Assembly (NCBI RefSeq): GCF_905404315.1
Contig: NC_066265.1
Coordinates: forward strand, 26,746,501 to 26,810,500
DNA from: Leptidea sinapis
Taxonomy: Eukaryota > Arthropoda > Insecta > Lepidoptera > Pieridae
DNA length: 64,000 nt
Direction: 5' to 3'
A model generated the notes under the pieces. The model was given only the letters and a program-made list of their open reading frames with translations. It was not told where the DNA came from and did not search any database. Position 1 is the stretch's first letter. Each line of letters opens with the position of its first letter. A program made the translations under genes and the position numbers. Positions 10,782 to 22,879 of the stretch are shown piece by piece.

Positions 10782-11075
10782 AAGAGTAGGACTTTCAGCT
10801 GGTGGTAATTGATACCACCTTGTAATTGAGCCTCCCACTGGTAGCTTTAACGGTATAATGTTATCTGTGTTATTGTCACTCCCTATGGTAAATAAATATA
10901 TTTCTATATTATAGACACCAATCACAATATACCAGCGTGTAAACAAACAGAGTGCATGAGAGAAAAACATCTCTAACGTAGATACAGCAAGATAAAAAGG
11001 AAAATGCATCTATTGTTTCTGTAATCAATTTTAATTGAGATGTCGTAAACTATCAGCCACTTTTGGCATTAGATT
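10782..11075. repeat. SINE-like fragment plus a second repeat fragment
   Basis: 10782-10845 keeps only the two ends of the SINE-like repeat ('TTTCAGCTGGTGGTAATTGA' and 'GAGCCTCCCACTGGTA'), joined by an internal deletion. 10940-11065 ('GAGAGAAAAACATCTCTAACG') recurs near 34935 and 60290, a separate low-copy repeat. Confidence 0.5.
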
Positions 11076-11254
11076 ATTATTATTATTATTAATTAAAATT
11101 GTTAACTCATTAATGGGTTGTCAGATTGTCTATATGTTGGTCTATTTAAGTCTAAGGATTTAATTTACACTATGTATTGTCATTCTATCAACATTCTATT
11201 TTAAGGAGTTTAGTTACGATTGGGCTTTGAAATTGAAGGGTAAGTATCTATATA

Positions 11255-12100
11255 GGGCATCCCAAAGTTATGGGACATGAAGGGAAAGTACCTTAAATAT
11301 CGTAGATAGGGTATTGTACTGAAAGAAGACTTTATGTTATTTTTAAAAGTTAGTAAATCTGCATTCAAAAATTTTCTAAAAATTACTTGCCTCGTCCGGG
11401 ACTCGAACCGACATATAGAAAAAACACCCCTACTTTTATGACGCCAATCGAAAGAACGGCCAAACACTAATAACTCTTCTTAAGTAAAATAGTTTAAAAG
11501 AAAGGAGCAACGTAAAATGTTTCAATTTTCTTGAAATTTGATTCAAAAATTTATTGCCAACGACGACGTCCGAAAAGTAGAGATAGCATCCATAGATAGC
11601 ATTGATTATTCGTAAATAAGTACCCACTTCATAATTCAAATACTTTATAGCATAGTTTTTAGTTTGAAAGCGATACGAGAAGGTGGTCGAGTTACAACAG
11701 AATTGTGCCATATCGAGTATTCACCATAAAATAAGAAAATCAAAAGGCAGCGGACTCATTTAAAGATTGGCGATTTGCGTAAGACAGGAGGGATCACATT
11801 TTGAACATTTAATTAATTAATTTACAAAAAAATACCCACTTAATTGACTACTTAACTAACTACGAACTACTCATATCTACATAATATCATAAAAGATCTA
11901 AATAATATCATAAAAGTAGGGGTTTTTTTACATTTAAGTCGGTTCAATTCCCAGACGAGGCAAGTTTTTTTTAGAAAATCTTTGAATGCAGAATTAGTAA
12001 ATTTTAAAAATAACATAAAGTCTTCTTTCAGTAAAATACCCTATCTGCGATATTTAAGGTACTTTCCCTTCATGTCCCATAGCTTTGGGACACCTGTATA
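11255..12100. mobile_element. ~850-bp element with ~190-bp inverted repeats
   Basis: The left arm (11255-11445) and right arm (11908-12100) are inverted copies. Outer ends read GGGCATCCCAAAGTTATGGG and, reversed, GGTGTCCCAAAGCTATGGG. Shared inner blocks include ACTTTATGTTATTTTTAAAA and CTTGCCTCGTC.GGGA.TC. The 460-bp interior has no credible ORF. Each arm holds a tRNA-type B-box-like motif (GGTTCGAGTCCCGG in the left arm, reversed; GGTTCAATTCCCAG in the right). The superfamily is unclear; the CAGGTGTCCCAAAG-like tip recalls Tc1/mariner MITEs. Confidence 0.75.
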
Positions 12101-12589
12101 TTGTTCTTATTTTAAATTATAGTAACAGATATTTTTTTCAAATTTAAGTGTAACCTCTACTCTATTTCTGAGAATGAGCTGCAGTTGGTCTTTTGAATTC
12201 AATTTTGTTATTATTTAGTTTTAATTTAATTTGGCCCTCCTTTACATAAAATATTTGCCAAAAAACACTGGAATACGTTTAGAACACTCTAAAAACTCTA
12301 ATATCTTTCTTGTCTAATAATCTAATCTAAATAACAGTTTCTTGTAGGTAAATTTATTATTTTTTTTAGCTGAATTATGGTAACTTGAGACATGTGTTAA
12401 ATGTATATGTTGTTTTAGTTTAAAATGTAGCGATATATTTCAAATAATGTTGTTGGAACAGCTCCAATGCATTAGAACCACTCGTTCTCCGTCTATTTTC
12501 TTAGTTCAAAATTAAAACTGATGCAAATTGGGGTTACAAACGTACAAGAAAAACAACAAAATCAACTGTCACATATTGTTGTTTTGAAT
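12101..12589. other. AT-rich non-coding stretch
   Basis: No features recognised. Confidence 0.5.
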
Positions 12590-13080
12590 AGATCTCTCGG
12601 TCCCAAGAACAATGTGGTCGGCGGTATGAGAGCACAGTAAAACATGTTCACGGTCAAACAGCAAGACCAACGCAGGTTCGATATGGACTATGGCAACCAC
12701 AGCATCTCTATCTCTTACGACAGCAGCCTGCGGGGTGAAATTTGAAAACCGTATTCGAAAACGAGCATTGTTAAGGCAAATTGTAAGTTAACGTAAAGGT
12801 ACAAGGTTGGGTTTTGTGGGTTGCATGCGATACTGAAAAGTATTTGTGTCTCGCTCGCTCGGGCCCTTGTTTGCGAGGTGCGGTGAATACGCGAATACGC
12901 TTTCAGTCGCGGTCCGCCGGCCCTCGCGTCGAAGAGGCCGTTCGCGCCGCGTCACGCCGCAAAACATGTCGTGCTCTACGTAAGATGCACGGTTGTTTGA
13001 CGTGCTGTGTCCTTGCTGTGTCCGTACAAGCTATCCGCACTGACTAACTCTTAGTGGCTCTCCCAGACCCTACATCAACC
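12590..13080. promoter_or_regulatory. CpG-rich block, candidate promoter or first exon
   Basis: A sharp rise in GC and CpG over 12830-13020 stands out from AT-rich surroundings (CTCGCTCGCTCGGGC, CGCGGTCCGCCGGCCCTCGCG, CGTTCGCGCCGCGTCACG). TTTCAGTCGC at 12901 fits an arthropod initiator (TCAGT). CTACGTAAGATG at 12976-12987 offers a splice donor at 12980. A frame open over 12814-13047 has no recognisable domain and is probably incidental. No other copy exists in the window, so this is likely host sequence. No TATA box or DPE at the expected spacing. Confidence 0.4.
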
Positions 13081-13930
13081 GCGTAACCTTCACAATCCGT
13101 TCCTCAAAACTAGTGTGTGATACTTTACTTTCAATCTAATCCAACAACAGAATCTCCTATTCACGTGTAAGTTGACGAGAGATTATACGGTCTATCGGTA
13201 CATTAATGTACAAAGTTTGTTTAGCCTTATATAAGTATTATGAATGATTTCATTCGACGCGATAATCGTTTCGAAATATACTAGTAAGATAACAGGTTAA
13301 TCTAATAATCACGCGCTTAAATACATTTGTTAGCGCTCTTCCATGTTACGTGTTCGGGCGTTAATATTGGGTAAATTATGTTAAACAAATTTCACAGATT
13401 CCCCTGAACGTGGCAATGCACGAAATTGTGTTAAGCGATATTATTTCTAACACACGATTACTACTTGTTGATTGTTTCGAATTCTCAATCTCAGTATAAG
13501 TACTGTTATATAATTTAATACATTTATTGTATTTATATAGAACCTCATGAAGTTCATAATAAATGATAAAATTGATAATAGATATTATATACCTGAGATA
13601 TTATAAAAAACAGTGTTTTTTAAATTATGGCATTAAATAAAATTCTTTTTCATTATTACAATCCACTTATTTGGTTGCAAAAAAATCCCGTTACTTACAG
13701 CTTCAAAAAAGGCAATACAGACCAGAGTAAAAATTTTTTTGTGTGTTCGTGAGCCGAAAACATAACAATAAAAGGCTAGGCTAACATGCAAGTTTACAAT
13801 GCCTTGAAGTATATAATATCGATAGTACAAATATATTTCGATTTTATAATAACATCAACTGTATAAAAACACATTCTCACTTTTACAAAGAAAACCAAAA
13901 CATACTTGTGATAAGTATAAACCCGTAATA
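13081..13930. other. AT-rich non-coding stretch
   Basis: No repeat family, exon or RNA gene recognised. Confidence 0.45.
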
Positions 13931-14298
13931 TCTTAATATATATAAATTACGTGACACGTTGTTTGTCCGCGATGGACTCCTGAACTAATGAACGGATTTT
14001 AAAGGGGATTACTCCATGGAGTGCAGTTTGGTCCAACTTGAGAGATAGGATAGTTTTTATTTCGATTTGGGACCCATAATTATTTTAATTTCCAATATTT
14101 GTTTTGTATGAACACAATATTTACTATGAGAGAATTTATTGACGCACGGTTTAACAGTTCCGCTGTGAAACAATTTCATTATAAAAACAGGGAGCAAATT
14201 TTACGAAATAATTTCTAATATTATGAAATATTATTGGCAAATTAAAAATAATGTATTTTATTAATTATGTACAGAACAACGTCTGTCGGGTCGACTAG
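13931..14298 (+). mobile_element. Helitron-like element, family 1b, full length
   Basis: TCTTAATATATATAAATTAC at the 5' end follows A; GGGTCGACTAG at the 3' end precedes T. It is 368 bp, nearly the same as the copy at 51285-51655, whose ends are fixed by an empty-site comparison. Non-coding. Confidence 0.82.
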
Positions 14299-14785
14299 TA
14301 ATTTATATTTTAACAGATTCTTAAGCGCACGCCAATAAAAACTAAAAAACTTATACAATCCTCAAATTTTATATCCCGTTTAAAACTGTTATTTTTTTTT
14401 ACAATAATATTGTCAATTTCATTATATTTGTTTTGGGTAGCTTAATAAAATATCGTTTAAATGAGCATGTGTCTACTTGAGCAGATGTTAGATATATCTT
14501 TGTACTATCACATTTTATTATATAAATCTCAGAGCAGTAATAAAAACGTTTTATGTACGCAATTAAAGCATAAAGTAACGTCAATTGCTGGTTTAAAAAT
14601 AGAATTACAATTGTTTTGTAGATTTTTCTTGTCTCTGCATGTTGTAAACAAGACGATCCACGATGATACAATCTAGTATAATGAAGTAAAAAAAGTATTT
14701 ATTATGAAACGTCTTAGGAATTTTAAGGCCTGGTTTGGCTAAAAGCATAATTCATTTATTGGTTACAATGAAAGAGTACTTTTTT
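14299..14785. other. Non-coding stretch
   Basis: Nothing recognisable; the open frames on both strands over 14399-14676 overlap each other and have no domain signature. Confidence 0.4.
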
Positions 14786-15670
14786 TAAATAAACATAAGG
14801 GACAAGAGGAGCAAGGCGTTCAGCTGATGGTACACCGTTCAGGATTCTTGAAAAACCCAATAATACTGAGCGGTACTATAATTGCGTTCGTCACTTTCAG
14901 ACATAAAGATGTGAAGTCCCTTTACCTAGTTATTTTACAAGTTCTGACGTCCTTTTAAAGAAAAAAAAGAAGAAGAAAAAAAAATTTCATTATACATTCT
15001 GATAATAGTTCTTAAAGTTAAACTAATCTAATTATTATATAATGACGCCAATGGGCCCCCAACTCAGCATAGTTGTGGTTTCGAAAGAATCCACAATGCT
15101 GGTCTTCCGTGGAAACCCAGAGAGCGCTACTAACACACAGTCCTGTCACACGAAGGTGTACAAACTATTATTTCTCTATGAGCACAAAGTATAAAAAATA
15201 GTTAAACTCGGATTCAAAATTTAAACTAATAACAAATAAAAACAATTAAACTTGATTTAAACTTGCCATTGCCACATAAAACAAACGATTTTTTTTAAAT
15301 ATTATGTTACATGTTATTGTCTCATTTGCCCAGTAATTTCACTAGCCGCGGCGCCCTTCAGACCGAAACACAGTAATGTTTACACACGAAACTATTATTA
15401 AAACTATAAAGTATGACAAAAACAAAGTATTATTAGTAATGCAACAGAAGTGTTATTAATAAGAGTTAAAAAATAGGGATGAGACCAATAGCACGTTCAG
15501 CTAATAAGAAAGTGATACGCCTGTCCTGAAATAATAATTATTACAATACAGTTCCACTTAGAATTCTTAAAAACCCAAAAATCTGAGCGTTATTACATTC
15601 GCCACTCTCAGACATAAGACAGACCTAGTTATCTTACTAATTGTGGCGTCCTTCAAACTCATTAACAATT
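14786..15670 (-). repeat. Three broken SINE-like fragments
   Basis: 14795-14960, 15321-15387 and 15478-15655 are minus-strand pieces of the ~310-bp SINE-like repeat ('GTTCAGCTGATGGTA', 'GCCCTTCAGACCGAAACACAG', 'CACGTTCAGCT'). They are separated by sequence I do not recognise, including 15040-15170 (GGGCCCCCAACTCAGC...). Confidence 0.6.
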
Positions 15671-16276
15671 TTACATAGAAACCTCCGAAAGATTAAGTTT
15701 TAAGTAAAAATAATAAATTAGAAAAGAATTGATACTTTTTATAAAAATCATCATTAGTATAATTTTATCTGCTACTAAGTTAGTAACTAATACACAAACT
15801 CGTTATTGTTAACGTTAAGTCGATAATTTATTTGTTATTTGCTTTTTACACTATTTCGCTAACGATAATATGATATTGTAAAAACTTCAATTGAAAATTG
15901 TTCTTTTCCTTTTAAGTACGTAAAATTGTAATTAAAAATTTAAGCGGCTAACATACACAGTTGTCTGTGTAATAAATATAATAATCTTATCAGCTTCATA
16001 AAGATTGAGTGTTTATTATTGTAATTTAAATAAACAAACATAAATAATAATAAAAACATATACACTGAAAATATAGCTTAGTAAAACTCTATAATCAAAT
16101 GCAGACAAAAATATTATCCGTCTAAATTCTTTATTTAGCAAATGTCTGCATTCATTGAAACTGTATCAATACTCAATGTTACTCGTTATTAAATTTATTT
16201 GTGTATATAAAATTTCTGTAGGTATGTGTGTACCAAAGAGGATATAAATACTACGTAATAGGCGGAACTGCCTAAG
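15671..16276. other. AT-rich non-coding stretch
   Basis: No repeat family recognised. It leads into the promoter-like segment at 16277. Confidence 0.4.
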
Positions 16277-16320
16277 TATAAATTGAAATTTAGTTTTGTA
16301 AGAAATGTGCAGTGATTTGA
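16277..16320 (+). promoter_or_regulatory. Candidate core promoter (TATA plus initiator)
   Basis: TATAAAT at 16277-16283 is followed 34 bp later by GCAGTGATT at 16309-16317, an arthropod-like initiator (CAGT). An ATG follows 38 bp downstream at 16349. Spacing is slightly wider than the canonical -31/-30. Confidence 0.35.
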
Positions 16321-16348
16321 GATAAGTCTGAAGTAGTAGTTACAGTAT

Positions 16349-16477
16349 ATGGCGACGAAGTATAATCCGGCTGAGTTTGAAAGCGAACAGCAAGCAAATA
16401 ACGTAGTGGATTTCTTCTTCGTTTTTTACAAGATTACTAGTGGACCCGACAGACGTTGTCCTGTACACACGTCTTAA
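16349..16477 (+). CDS. Short ORF cut off by a Helitron-like insertion
   Basis: ATG at 16349 opens MATKYNPAEFESEQQANNVV followed by a Phe-rich stretch (DFFFVFYK). From 16437 the frame runs into the minus-strand Helitron end (CTAGTGGACCCGACAG) and stops at 16475-16477, 42 codons in all. About 29 codons are pre-insertion sequence. I do not recognise the protein. It could be the first exon of a host or retroelement gene interrupted by the insertion, or chance. Confidence 0.3.
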   Translation: MATKYNPAEFESEQQANNVVDFFFVFYKITSGPDRRCPVHTS

Positions 16478-16760
16478 ATTTGAAAAATCGGTCCAGCCGT
16501 TAGGAGGAGTTCCCTAACATACACATGAGCAGGAAAATTATATAATATCGACGGAATTGAGAATCTAAACCAATCTCAAATTCACTGAAACAAACAAAAA
16601 AAATCATCAAAATCGGTCCAGCCGTTTAGGAGGTAGTTTAATTGTGAATCTAAACCATCCTTGAATCCATCTGAAGACACACAGAAAGTTTCATCAAAAT
16701 CGGTCTAGGAGGAGTTCAGTGACATACACACGCACACAAGAAATAAATAATATATTAAGA
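16437..16760 (-). mobile_element. Helitron-like element with internal subrepeats
   Basis: CTAG at 16437-16440 and GA (reverse TC) at 16759-16760, flanked by A and T. The interior has three imperfect copies of 'AAAATCGGTCCAGCCGTT' near 16483, 16608 and 16698, a local tandem expansion. Confidence 0.65.
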
Positions 16761-17364
16761 TATCCGTCATCTGTCAATATATCAATGACTGCACGTTTCA
16801 TACAATCTGATACAATTGCTAGGCTGCGTGTATTTGTTGCTGAACTCCTTAAATCCCCTCCACCCCCATCTCTTTATTGCACTCGTTCGAGCAGGTCAAT
16901 GTCTATCCACTCCGCTCGTTATAAATGTGGCTTAGCTATATATAGATGAGTTAATTCATGATTAGATTGCATAGACAATATAGTAATTGGCTGCTTCGTT
17001 TGGCACGCTTATGCCATTGTGCCATTATTTTACGATGACGCTGTATAGAGTCAGCACAATTGATCTCAATCATTGTTCAACGAGAACTAATTGATTATTA
17101 TTGTATCTGGCGAGGTATTTGTTGTTCACTATTTCTTGAGCTCGTCCACTGGATCGATCATAACAATTTCGTTTTATGTTTATTGTCTATTGTCTCGTAC
17201 ATTGTTTCTATCAAGGTCCTTAAATTATTAATATTATGGGAACTTTGAATACAAAATCCACAACATAACTTTTTATTTTATGATTAATATTATATAATGA
17301 ATGGTTTTCCTTATACTTCCCCGGGGAATAAAAATAATAGAAAATACCTAGGGTGGCGTACCAT
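16761..17364. other. Non-coding stretch
   Basis: No recognised element. A pyrimidine-rich tract (CCCCTCCACCCCCATCTC) lies at 16855-16875. Confidence 0.4.
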
Positions 17365-17635
17365 TTACCAGTGATGTCGGCTAGAATAGTCTAGGTACCA
17401 CAATGGCGCCTTTTTCAGCCGTGAAGCAGTAATGTGTAAGTATTATTGTGCTTCGGTCTGAAGGGCGCCGTAGCTAGTAAAATTCCTAGGCAAGCGAGAC
17501 TTAAGATCTTATGTTTCAAGGTGACAAGCGCAATTGTAGTGCCACTCAGAATTTTCGGGTTGGGCAGGGCGTTTCAATTACCATCAGCTGAGCGTCGTGT
17601 GCTTGTCTCATCCCTTGTTGTCATAAGAAATAGGA
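17365..17635 (+). mobile_element. SINE-like ~310-bp repeat, plus copy, diverged
   Basis: Recognised by ATGTCGGCTAGAATAG, GTGAAGCAGTAATGTGTAA, GAAGGGCGCCGTAGCTAG and TCAATTACCATCAGCTGAGCG. The segment between TTTTCGGGTT and GGGCAGGGCG is deleted relative to other copies. Confidence 0.8.
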
Positions 17636-17796
17636 ATGCTAAAACAGGTGATACTGTGGGGTAAAAGGATAACCTAATCAACCATCATATCAGATTAGAT
17701 GAGCCGTTAATCACTTCTCCTTCTGTTGTATATAGAATAGAATGCCTATACCATTAAAACCGGACTTTAACTATGTTTAATTCAAAGTTTACCAAA

Positions 17797-17890
17797 TATT
17801 ATAAAACATAGTCCTCCGCCGCGTGTATCTGTCTGTCTGTTCGCGATAAACTCAAAAACTTCTGCACCTTTTCATGCTGTTTTCACCAAT
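17797..17890 (+). mobile_element. 5' fragment of Helitron-like family 3
   Basis: ATAGTCCTCCGCCGCGTGTA and CTGTCTGTTCGCGATAAACTC match, reversed, the 5' end of 5396-5948 and 25011-26010. Truncated downstream. Confidence 0.6.
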
Positions 17891-18061
17891 GGATAGTGTG
17901 GTTTACTAGGAACAATGACTGTCGGTCAGATAGTTTATTAAGATGTATCAATCACTACGTCTGTAATAATGCACTTGTTCCACTGCCGGCGAGAAAGCGA
18001 CAAGCTATTAACTATTTTCTCGCTCAAGAAACGTACAACAGATATTGAGTGTAGTAAATAG

Positions 18062-18215
18062 GCATAAAGGCCTAAAATGCATTTATTTTCTCAAAATTGA
18101 TTTCATTACAATTCTCTTTGATATCATTTCTAATACTACTGACGCTTCGGAAACAAATGGCGTTCTGAGAGAGAAGAAGCGGCGCAAGAATCTCTCCCAG
18201 CATTCTTAAGTATTT
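18062..18215 (-). mobile_element. 3' tail of a CR1-like retrotransposon (GAGAGAGAAGAAGC type)
   Basis: Minus strand. 'GCATTTATTTTCTCAAAATTGA', in two parts, and 'GAGAGAAGAAGCGGCGCAAG' match the tail after the RT fragment at 29162-29585 and the copy at 52505-52672. Confidence 0.7.
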
Positions 18216-18990
18216 CATAGTAGATCGCTGACTGTTCACCCTGCCCGCCAATAGTCTATTTCAAAAAAGTGTTTGATAAAGCTTCTAAAAACATGAGCGT
18301 TGGCTTAGTCGATTGAGGATGCCGTCTGGAAAAATGAATCGAAAGTTTGTTTTAGCACATAAATAATTGCATCTGTTATTAAGAAATTAACACAAAAAAG
18401 AGAATTTAGTTTTTCGTCAATAAGTCCAAAACTATTATTATTTATTTATATTTAAGGATTTTTGAAAAAAGATCCTTAAAGAGAAGGAAATTTTCTATAA
18501 AAGAGTTTGACTCCCGGAACTCTGTCTCTTTTATTTGTAAATTTTAGTTCAATTCGCCTGAATGAATAGCATATGGGCGCACTTATGCTAAAGACATTGT
18601 ACTCCATTATTTCATTTTTTTAGCAACAAATATTAATATTTGAGGAAATTATGGTATCATCCTGACACTTGAAAGAATAAATCTCCATTAAAAATAAGAA
18701 TTAAGTCAATTTTTCAAAAAGGTTTAGTATTGTTTATTAAGTATTTCTTTTCCATTCGATCAATCTATCAAGCTTTCAATCAATCTCTGATATCTCTAAT
18801 TATTACACAAAGGCTGTGTAATATATTATCTATAAATTTTTGGCGTCGTGGAGCCCTTCTTAATTTTACAACAAGATTACGCTGTAAAAGTCAATATAAC
18901 TTTATTTATTTGCTTATAATAATTTTTTAAAGTTAACTACGTCTTCAACTACACTTGCATGCGGTCATAAACACTCACCGACTCCCATTT
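18216..18990. other. AT-rich non-coding stretch
   Basis: No features recognised. Confidence 0.4.
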
Positions 18991-19298
18991 TAACCGACTT
19001 CAAAAAAAGGAGTAGGTTCTCAATTCGTCGGTATGTTCTTTTTTTATGTTTGTTACCTCAGAACTTTCGACTGGGTGAACCGATTTTGATAATTGTTTTT
19101 TTATTTGAAAGCTGGTGCTTTCCATGTGGTCCCATTGTAATAAATTTCAAAAATATAGATAATAGATTTCAAAAATAACAAAAATCGATAACTAGAATTA
19201 GATTAATTAATTAGATTGTATACAAATACGTAATTATTTTTATACTTTTTAGTGCGCATTATATCTATTGTTTTGGAATAGTGTTTTTGAAGACGGTT
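18991..19298. mobile_element. MITE with AACCGACTTC-type ends, compact copy
   Basis: Starts TAACCGACTTCAAAAAAAGG, ends TTTGAAGACGGTTG. This is the reverse orientation of 2446-2850 without the GC-rich insert, so it is a better guide to the basic element (about 308 bp). Confidence 0.7.
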
Positions 19299-20379
19299 GC
19301 CTTTTTGTTAATTTTTTTTTAATCATAGTGCGAGTAATCGCCCGTCACACACGTCCACTCGCTATTGTCCAGCAACAAAAATATCTGAACTATTCTCGCT
19401 TCTAGTTGCTCGCTAACTCAATCACAGTTTCTAGCTTCTCGTTTATAGCTGGCGGTGGACCTAGTGCCTTACTGAGATGTCAATTGTAGACTTCCTTTGT
19501 CTCTCACTTGAAGCGTACATAATCTGTGTTGACTGCTTTGACACTAAATTGATAACATTTTATTGTCTCACGGCTGTACGAGTATGTACCATTGTAATAC
19601 AAGTAGAACAATATTAATTATTAATGTTAGTGTTTAAACAAATAAATTTACTCATTGTTAGATATTATTTACATACATTTGTAAACTCAAAAAGATTCAA
19701 ATGGTAGATGACATCTGAGATAAAACTGAAGTATAAAAATATAAATAAAATTCAAATTAAAATATATTGAAAAAAAGATATTCATTGTATTGATTGAAGA
19801 TAAATCGTCTTAGATAACATAAAGTATCGTTTAAGGTTTTTCATTCAATACTTGTAAGGATTAAATGAACAATTATTTTATTATAATAAAAAGAATAGCA
19901 CTCAATCAGGACCGCTAAAAAATTTGGGATAGCAAAGCACCACTTTTAAGATTAATTTATAAAAATATGTAGAAATATTACTTCATTTTAGAGCATTGAA
20001 TACAACAAATACATACTTCGTGTTCAAAAATAGAAGATAATCAATTTTCATTGGGATTCGCAACAGTATTTGGTGGTAAGCTACAATAAAATTGATAGCA
20101 CAAAAGCGTTCTACAGACAAAAACACATACATGCCAATTTTCATACAGAATGGTGAGATCGAAACAAAAACAATGATATACAAACATCTATTTTAATATA
20201 TAGATTGTCATTCTTATTCAGATGTTGTATAATATAGATTATCGGTCTGTTACAGCACCCATTCCCATATAAACCGTCAGTTATTTACGTCTATATGGAC
20301 GCATTTAGTTTACAAAGTCATATTATAACATATAGTCATATATATATATAACAAAAATAATAAGGAAACTTTTACGCAA
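19299..20379. other. Non-coding stretch
   Basis: No recognised exon or repeat. 19320-19460 is rather CpG-containing (AGCGAGTGGACGT-type on the minus strand) but has no promoter motif I can defend. Confidence 0.4.
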
Positions 20380-20445
20380 AAACCAATGTAAAAGCACTGT
20401 TACAATTACACGCGTTTTAATCCTTTAAAAAGTTTTTTCTTTAAA
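20380..20445. repeat. Solo arm of the 33646-34091 palindromic element
   Basis: 'CAATTACACGCGTTTTAATC' and the flanking bases match the right arm of the palindromic element at 33646-34091. Confidence 0.6.
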
Positions 20446-20489
20446 ATTGGCTAATCAATCTTATTTAATACAATACATACAATTTTAGG

Positions 20490-20775
20490 TCCTGCGCAGA
20501 ACCACACCTTCTGGATCTGTGGCGGTCCTCCACAGTGCGGTTTTCAAGGAGCTTTCTTCCTCGTACTACAACTTTGTGGAATGAGCTTCCTTGTGCGGTG
20601 TTTCTGGGACGATACGACATGGGTACCTTCAAAACAAGCGCGTACACCTTCCTTAACGGCCGGCAACGCTCTTGTGTTTCCTCTGGTGTCGCAAGAGAAT
20701 GTGGGCGGCGGTGATCACTTAACACCAGGTGACCCGTACACTCGTGTGTCCCCCTATTCCATAAAATAAAAAAAA
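20490..20775 (+). mobile_element. 3' end of jockey-like element
   Basis: Begins in the RT C-terminus (CTGGATCTGTGGCGGTCCTC) and runs through TGTGGAATGAGCTTCCTTGTG, GTGATCACTTAACACCAGG and CCCTATTCCATAAAA to the A tract. The frame reads through with breaks. About 285 bp, 5'-truncated. Confidence 0.85.
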
Positions 20776-22879
20776 ATAAAAAAAAACCGACCATAGGTAC
20801 ATATCTCAATATCTTACATTAAAAAAGTTCAACACGTTTTCTATTTTGAAATTGCGTCGACAAGCGGTTGTTCACAGTATTAATATATGTATGATAAATA
20901 GTAATTATGATGCTAACTGGGATCTTTGCCAACGAATAAAACCAACGTATAATATTGTCGTCACAATCATTTTGTTTTGAAATACATTAACAACCACATG
21001 TATATTAATACGTATCTCATACTATTAATAACTTACAGCCACTAAAGATCTATTTTAGACTTCCAGGTGTGCTAAAAAACTTCACTACAAACATAACTCT
21101 GCGAAAATACGATATAAAATCCAGTTATGTAGCACCAATATATACAATATGGACAAGTGATCCAGTTTAATAAAATAGTCGAAAATGGAATAATAGTAGG
21201 GCAGTGTTGACAAATACATTTTTTGTACAAATACATTTTTTGTTTCAAATTCAAACATTTCTATCAACATTATAAAGAAATATTCCATTCTTTTTAAAAT
21301 GTCATTCTTTTTTAAATTATTTGTCTGATATTGAGGTCAAACTATCAAAATATATCCCCCAGTCTCCAGGGATGGACTGTATCATTATAAATTAATGCTA
21401 GATGTCTTGTCTAAGAGAGGTAGAAAGTTCTTGATAAAATTTCGAATATGTACGAAATTATAACGATATAGTAAAGGTACGTACAATCGTAAACTAAAGC
21501 TTTTTAGACATTATTATAATTCTTCGCCAGGTTTGTTTCTCTTTTATGAAATTTTCTGAGTGTAAATGGGTCTCTGAAATTCAATTTTATGTTTTGATGA
21601 CTTTTGTAGATAAACAATCTTTCCTAGCAACTTTAACATGATGAACATTAGGTACATTTTTTCTCATCGTCACTTATAAATTTTTAAAAAATATCTTACA
21701 CGATGGCTTAGTAATTGTTATTGAACGGTTTTTTTTTGAATTAAAATATGAAAATAGATTTAGTTTCAGTCTACACATGCGGTCTTCATTTGGCTTGCGG
21801 TTGCGGCTAATATTAATAGTTTACGATTATAATTCTGAAATCTAAGAATCATTTGATGTTTTGAAATATCTGAGATATTTTGTTTCATTATGAGAACATT
21901 AAAGTTTATTTTGTATCAGGTCTACACAAAGTGAAATGATAATAAAGTCATCATTAATTTTGTCGAATGGAATCATAGCTTTTTTAAAAAATTATTTTGA
22001 ATGAACTTTTGATTTAAATTAATTATTTTAGTTTCTCAACCAATTCTACTGACCAAGAACAACACCATACATCAGTAAACGTTACTATACGTATTTACTG
22101 TTGATTTGATTTAATTTTATAGATATAAATATTGATAGAGCATATTGCATTCAATTATTTTATTGGTCAGAACCGACGGGTTCTGAAAAAAAAACTACGC
22201 CTGGTATTTTGATTTTTTTAAACAAGTTTGCAAAACTTGATTATAAAAGTAAAACTCTTTTAAATAAGTAGGTATACTAGCAACAGCGTGGAACATTAAC
22301 TAATCATGTAAAATAAATAAGATTTGTGTATGTTCCCCATGGACTAAAAAAAAGGCAGCATCGTTTTTGTCAAAAATTTCAGGATAACCTTCAGTTTTGC
22401 TAAAATTATAATAATTTTTGAAGTGAAAAATTTTAACTTTTATGCCGGTCAGATCTAATCTTTTCGAGCAGATTTATGGAATGGGATCAGTCAAAGAAAA
22501 ATGAACCTAAGTAATTTATACACAACAATAATTATATACACTGGGCTTATTAAAAGGTTTCACTAATAATAATTCAGCGCCTTTGTTTTTCTTTTCTTTA
22601 GGAACTTCACCTATCGTCGGCTAGTAAGCGACTAATTAAATAACTATTTTGTAGGCACTATTGGACTTCCACAAGTAGTTACTCGCTTGCCACCAAGAAA
22701 TATTCGCCGAGCTGTTCCCAGCGGTCATTATCTAATACAGTACGAGTAATCGGAAATAGTTCGTACACTATAACTTACGATGGAACCATCGGAACAATAG
22801 CTTCTAACTGTTGGCCATGTCGTTGTTAGAGTCTGAAAACTTCGTGCGCGAACGTCCCACAGGGTGACAGACGCTAGCG
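20776..22879. other. AT-rich non-coding stretch
   Basis: About 2.1 kb in which I recognise no exon, RNA gene or repeat family shared with the rest of the window. One of the longer unique stretches; likely host intergenic or intronic sequence. Confidence 0.45.

Noticed and set aside
12814..13047. 77-codon frame as a protein
   Set aside because: No AUG (starts at GTG), Arg/Ala-rich as expected for CpG-rich DNA, no homology I recognise.
20465..20809. 114-codon minus-strand frame
   Set aside because: Antisense shadow of the jockey 3' end at 20490-20775.
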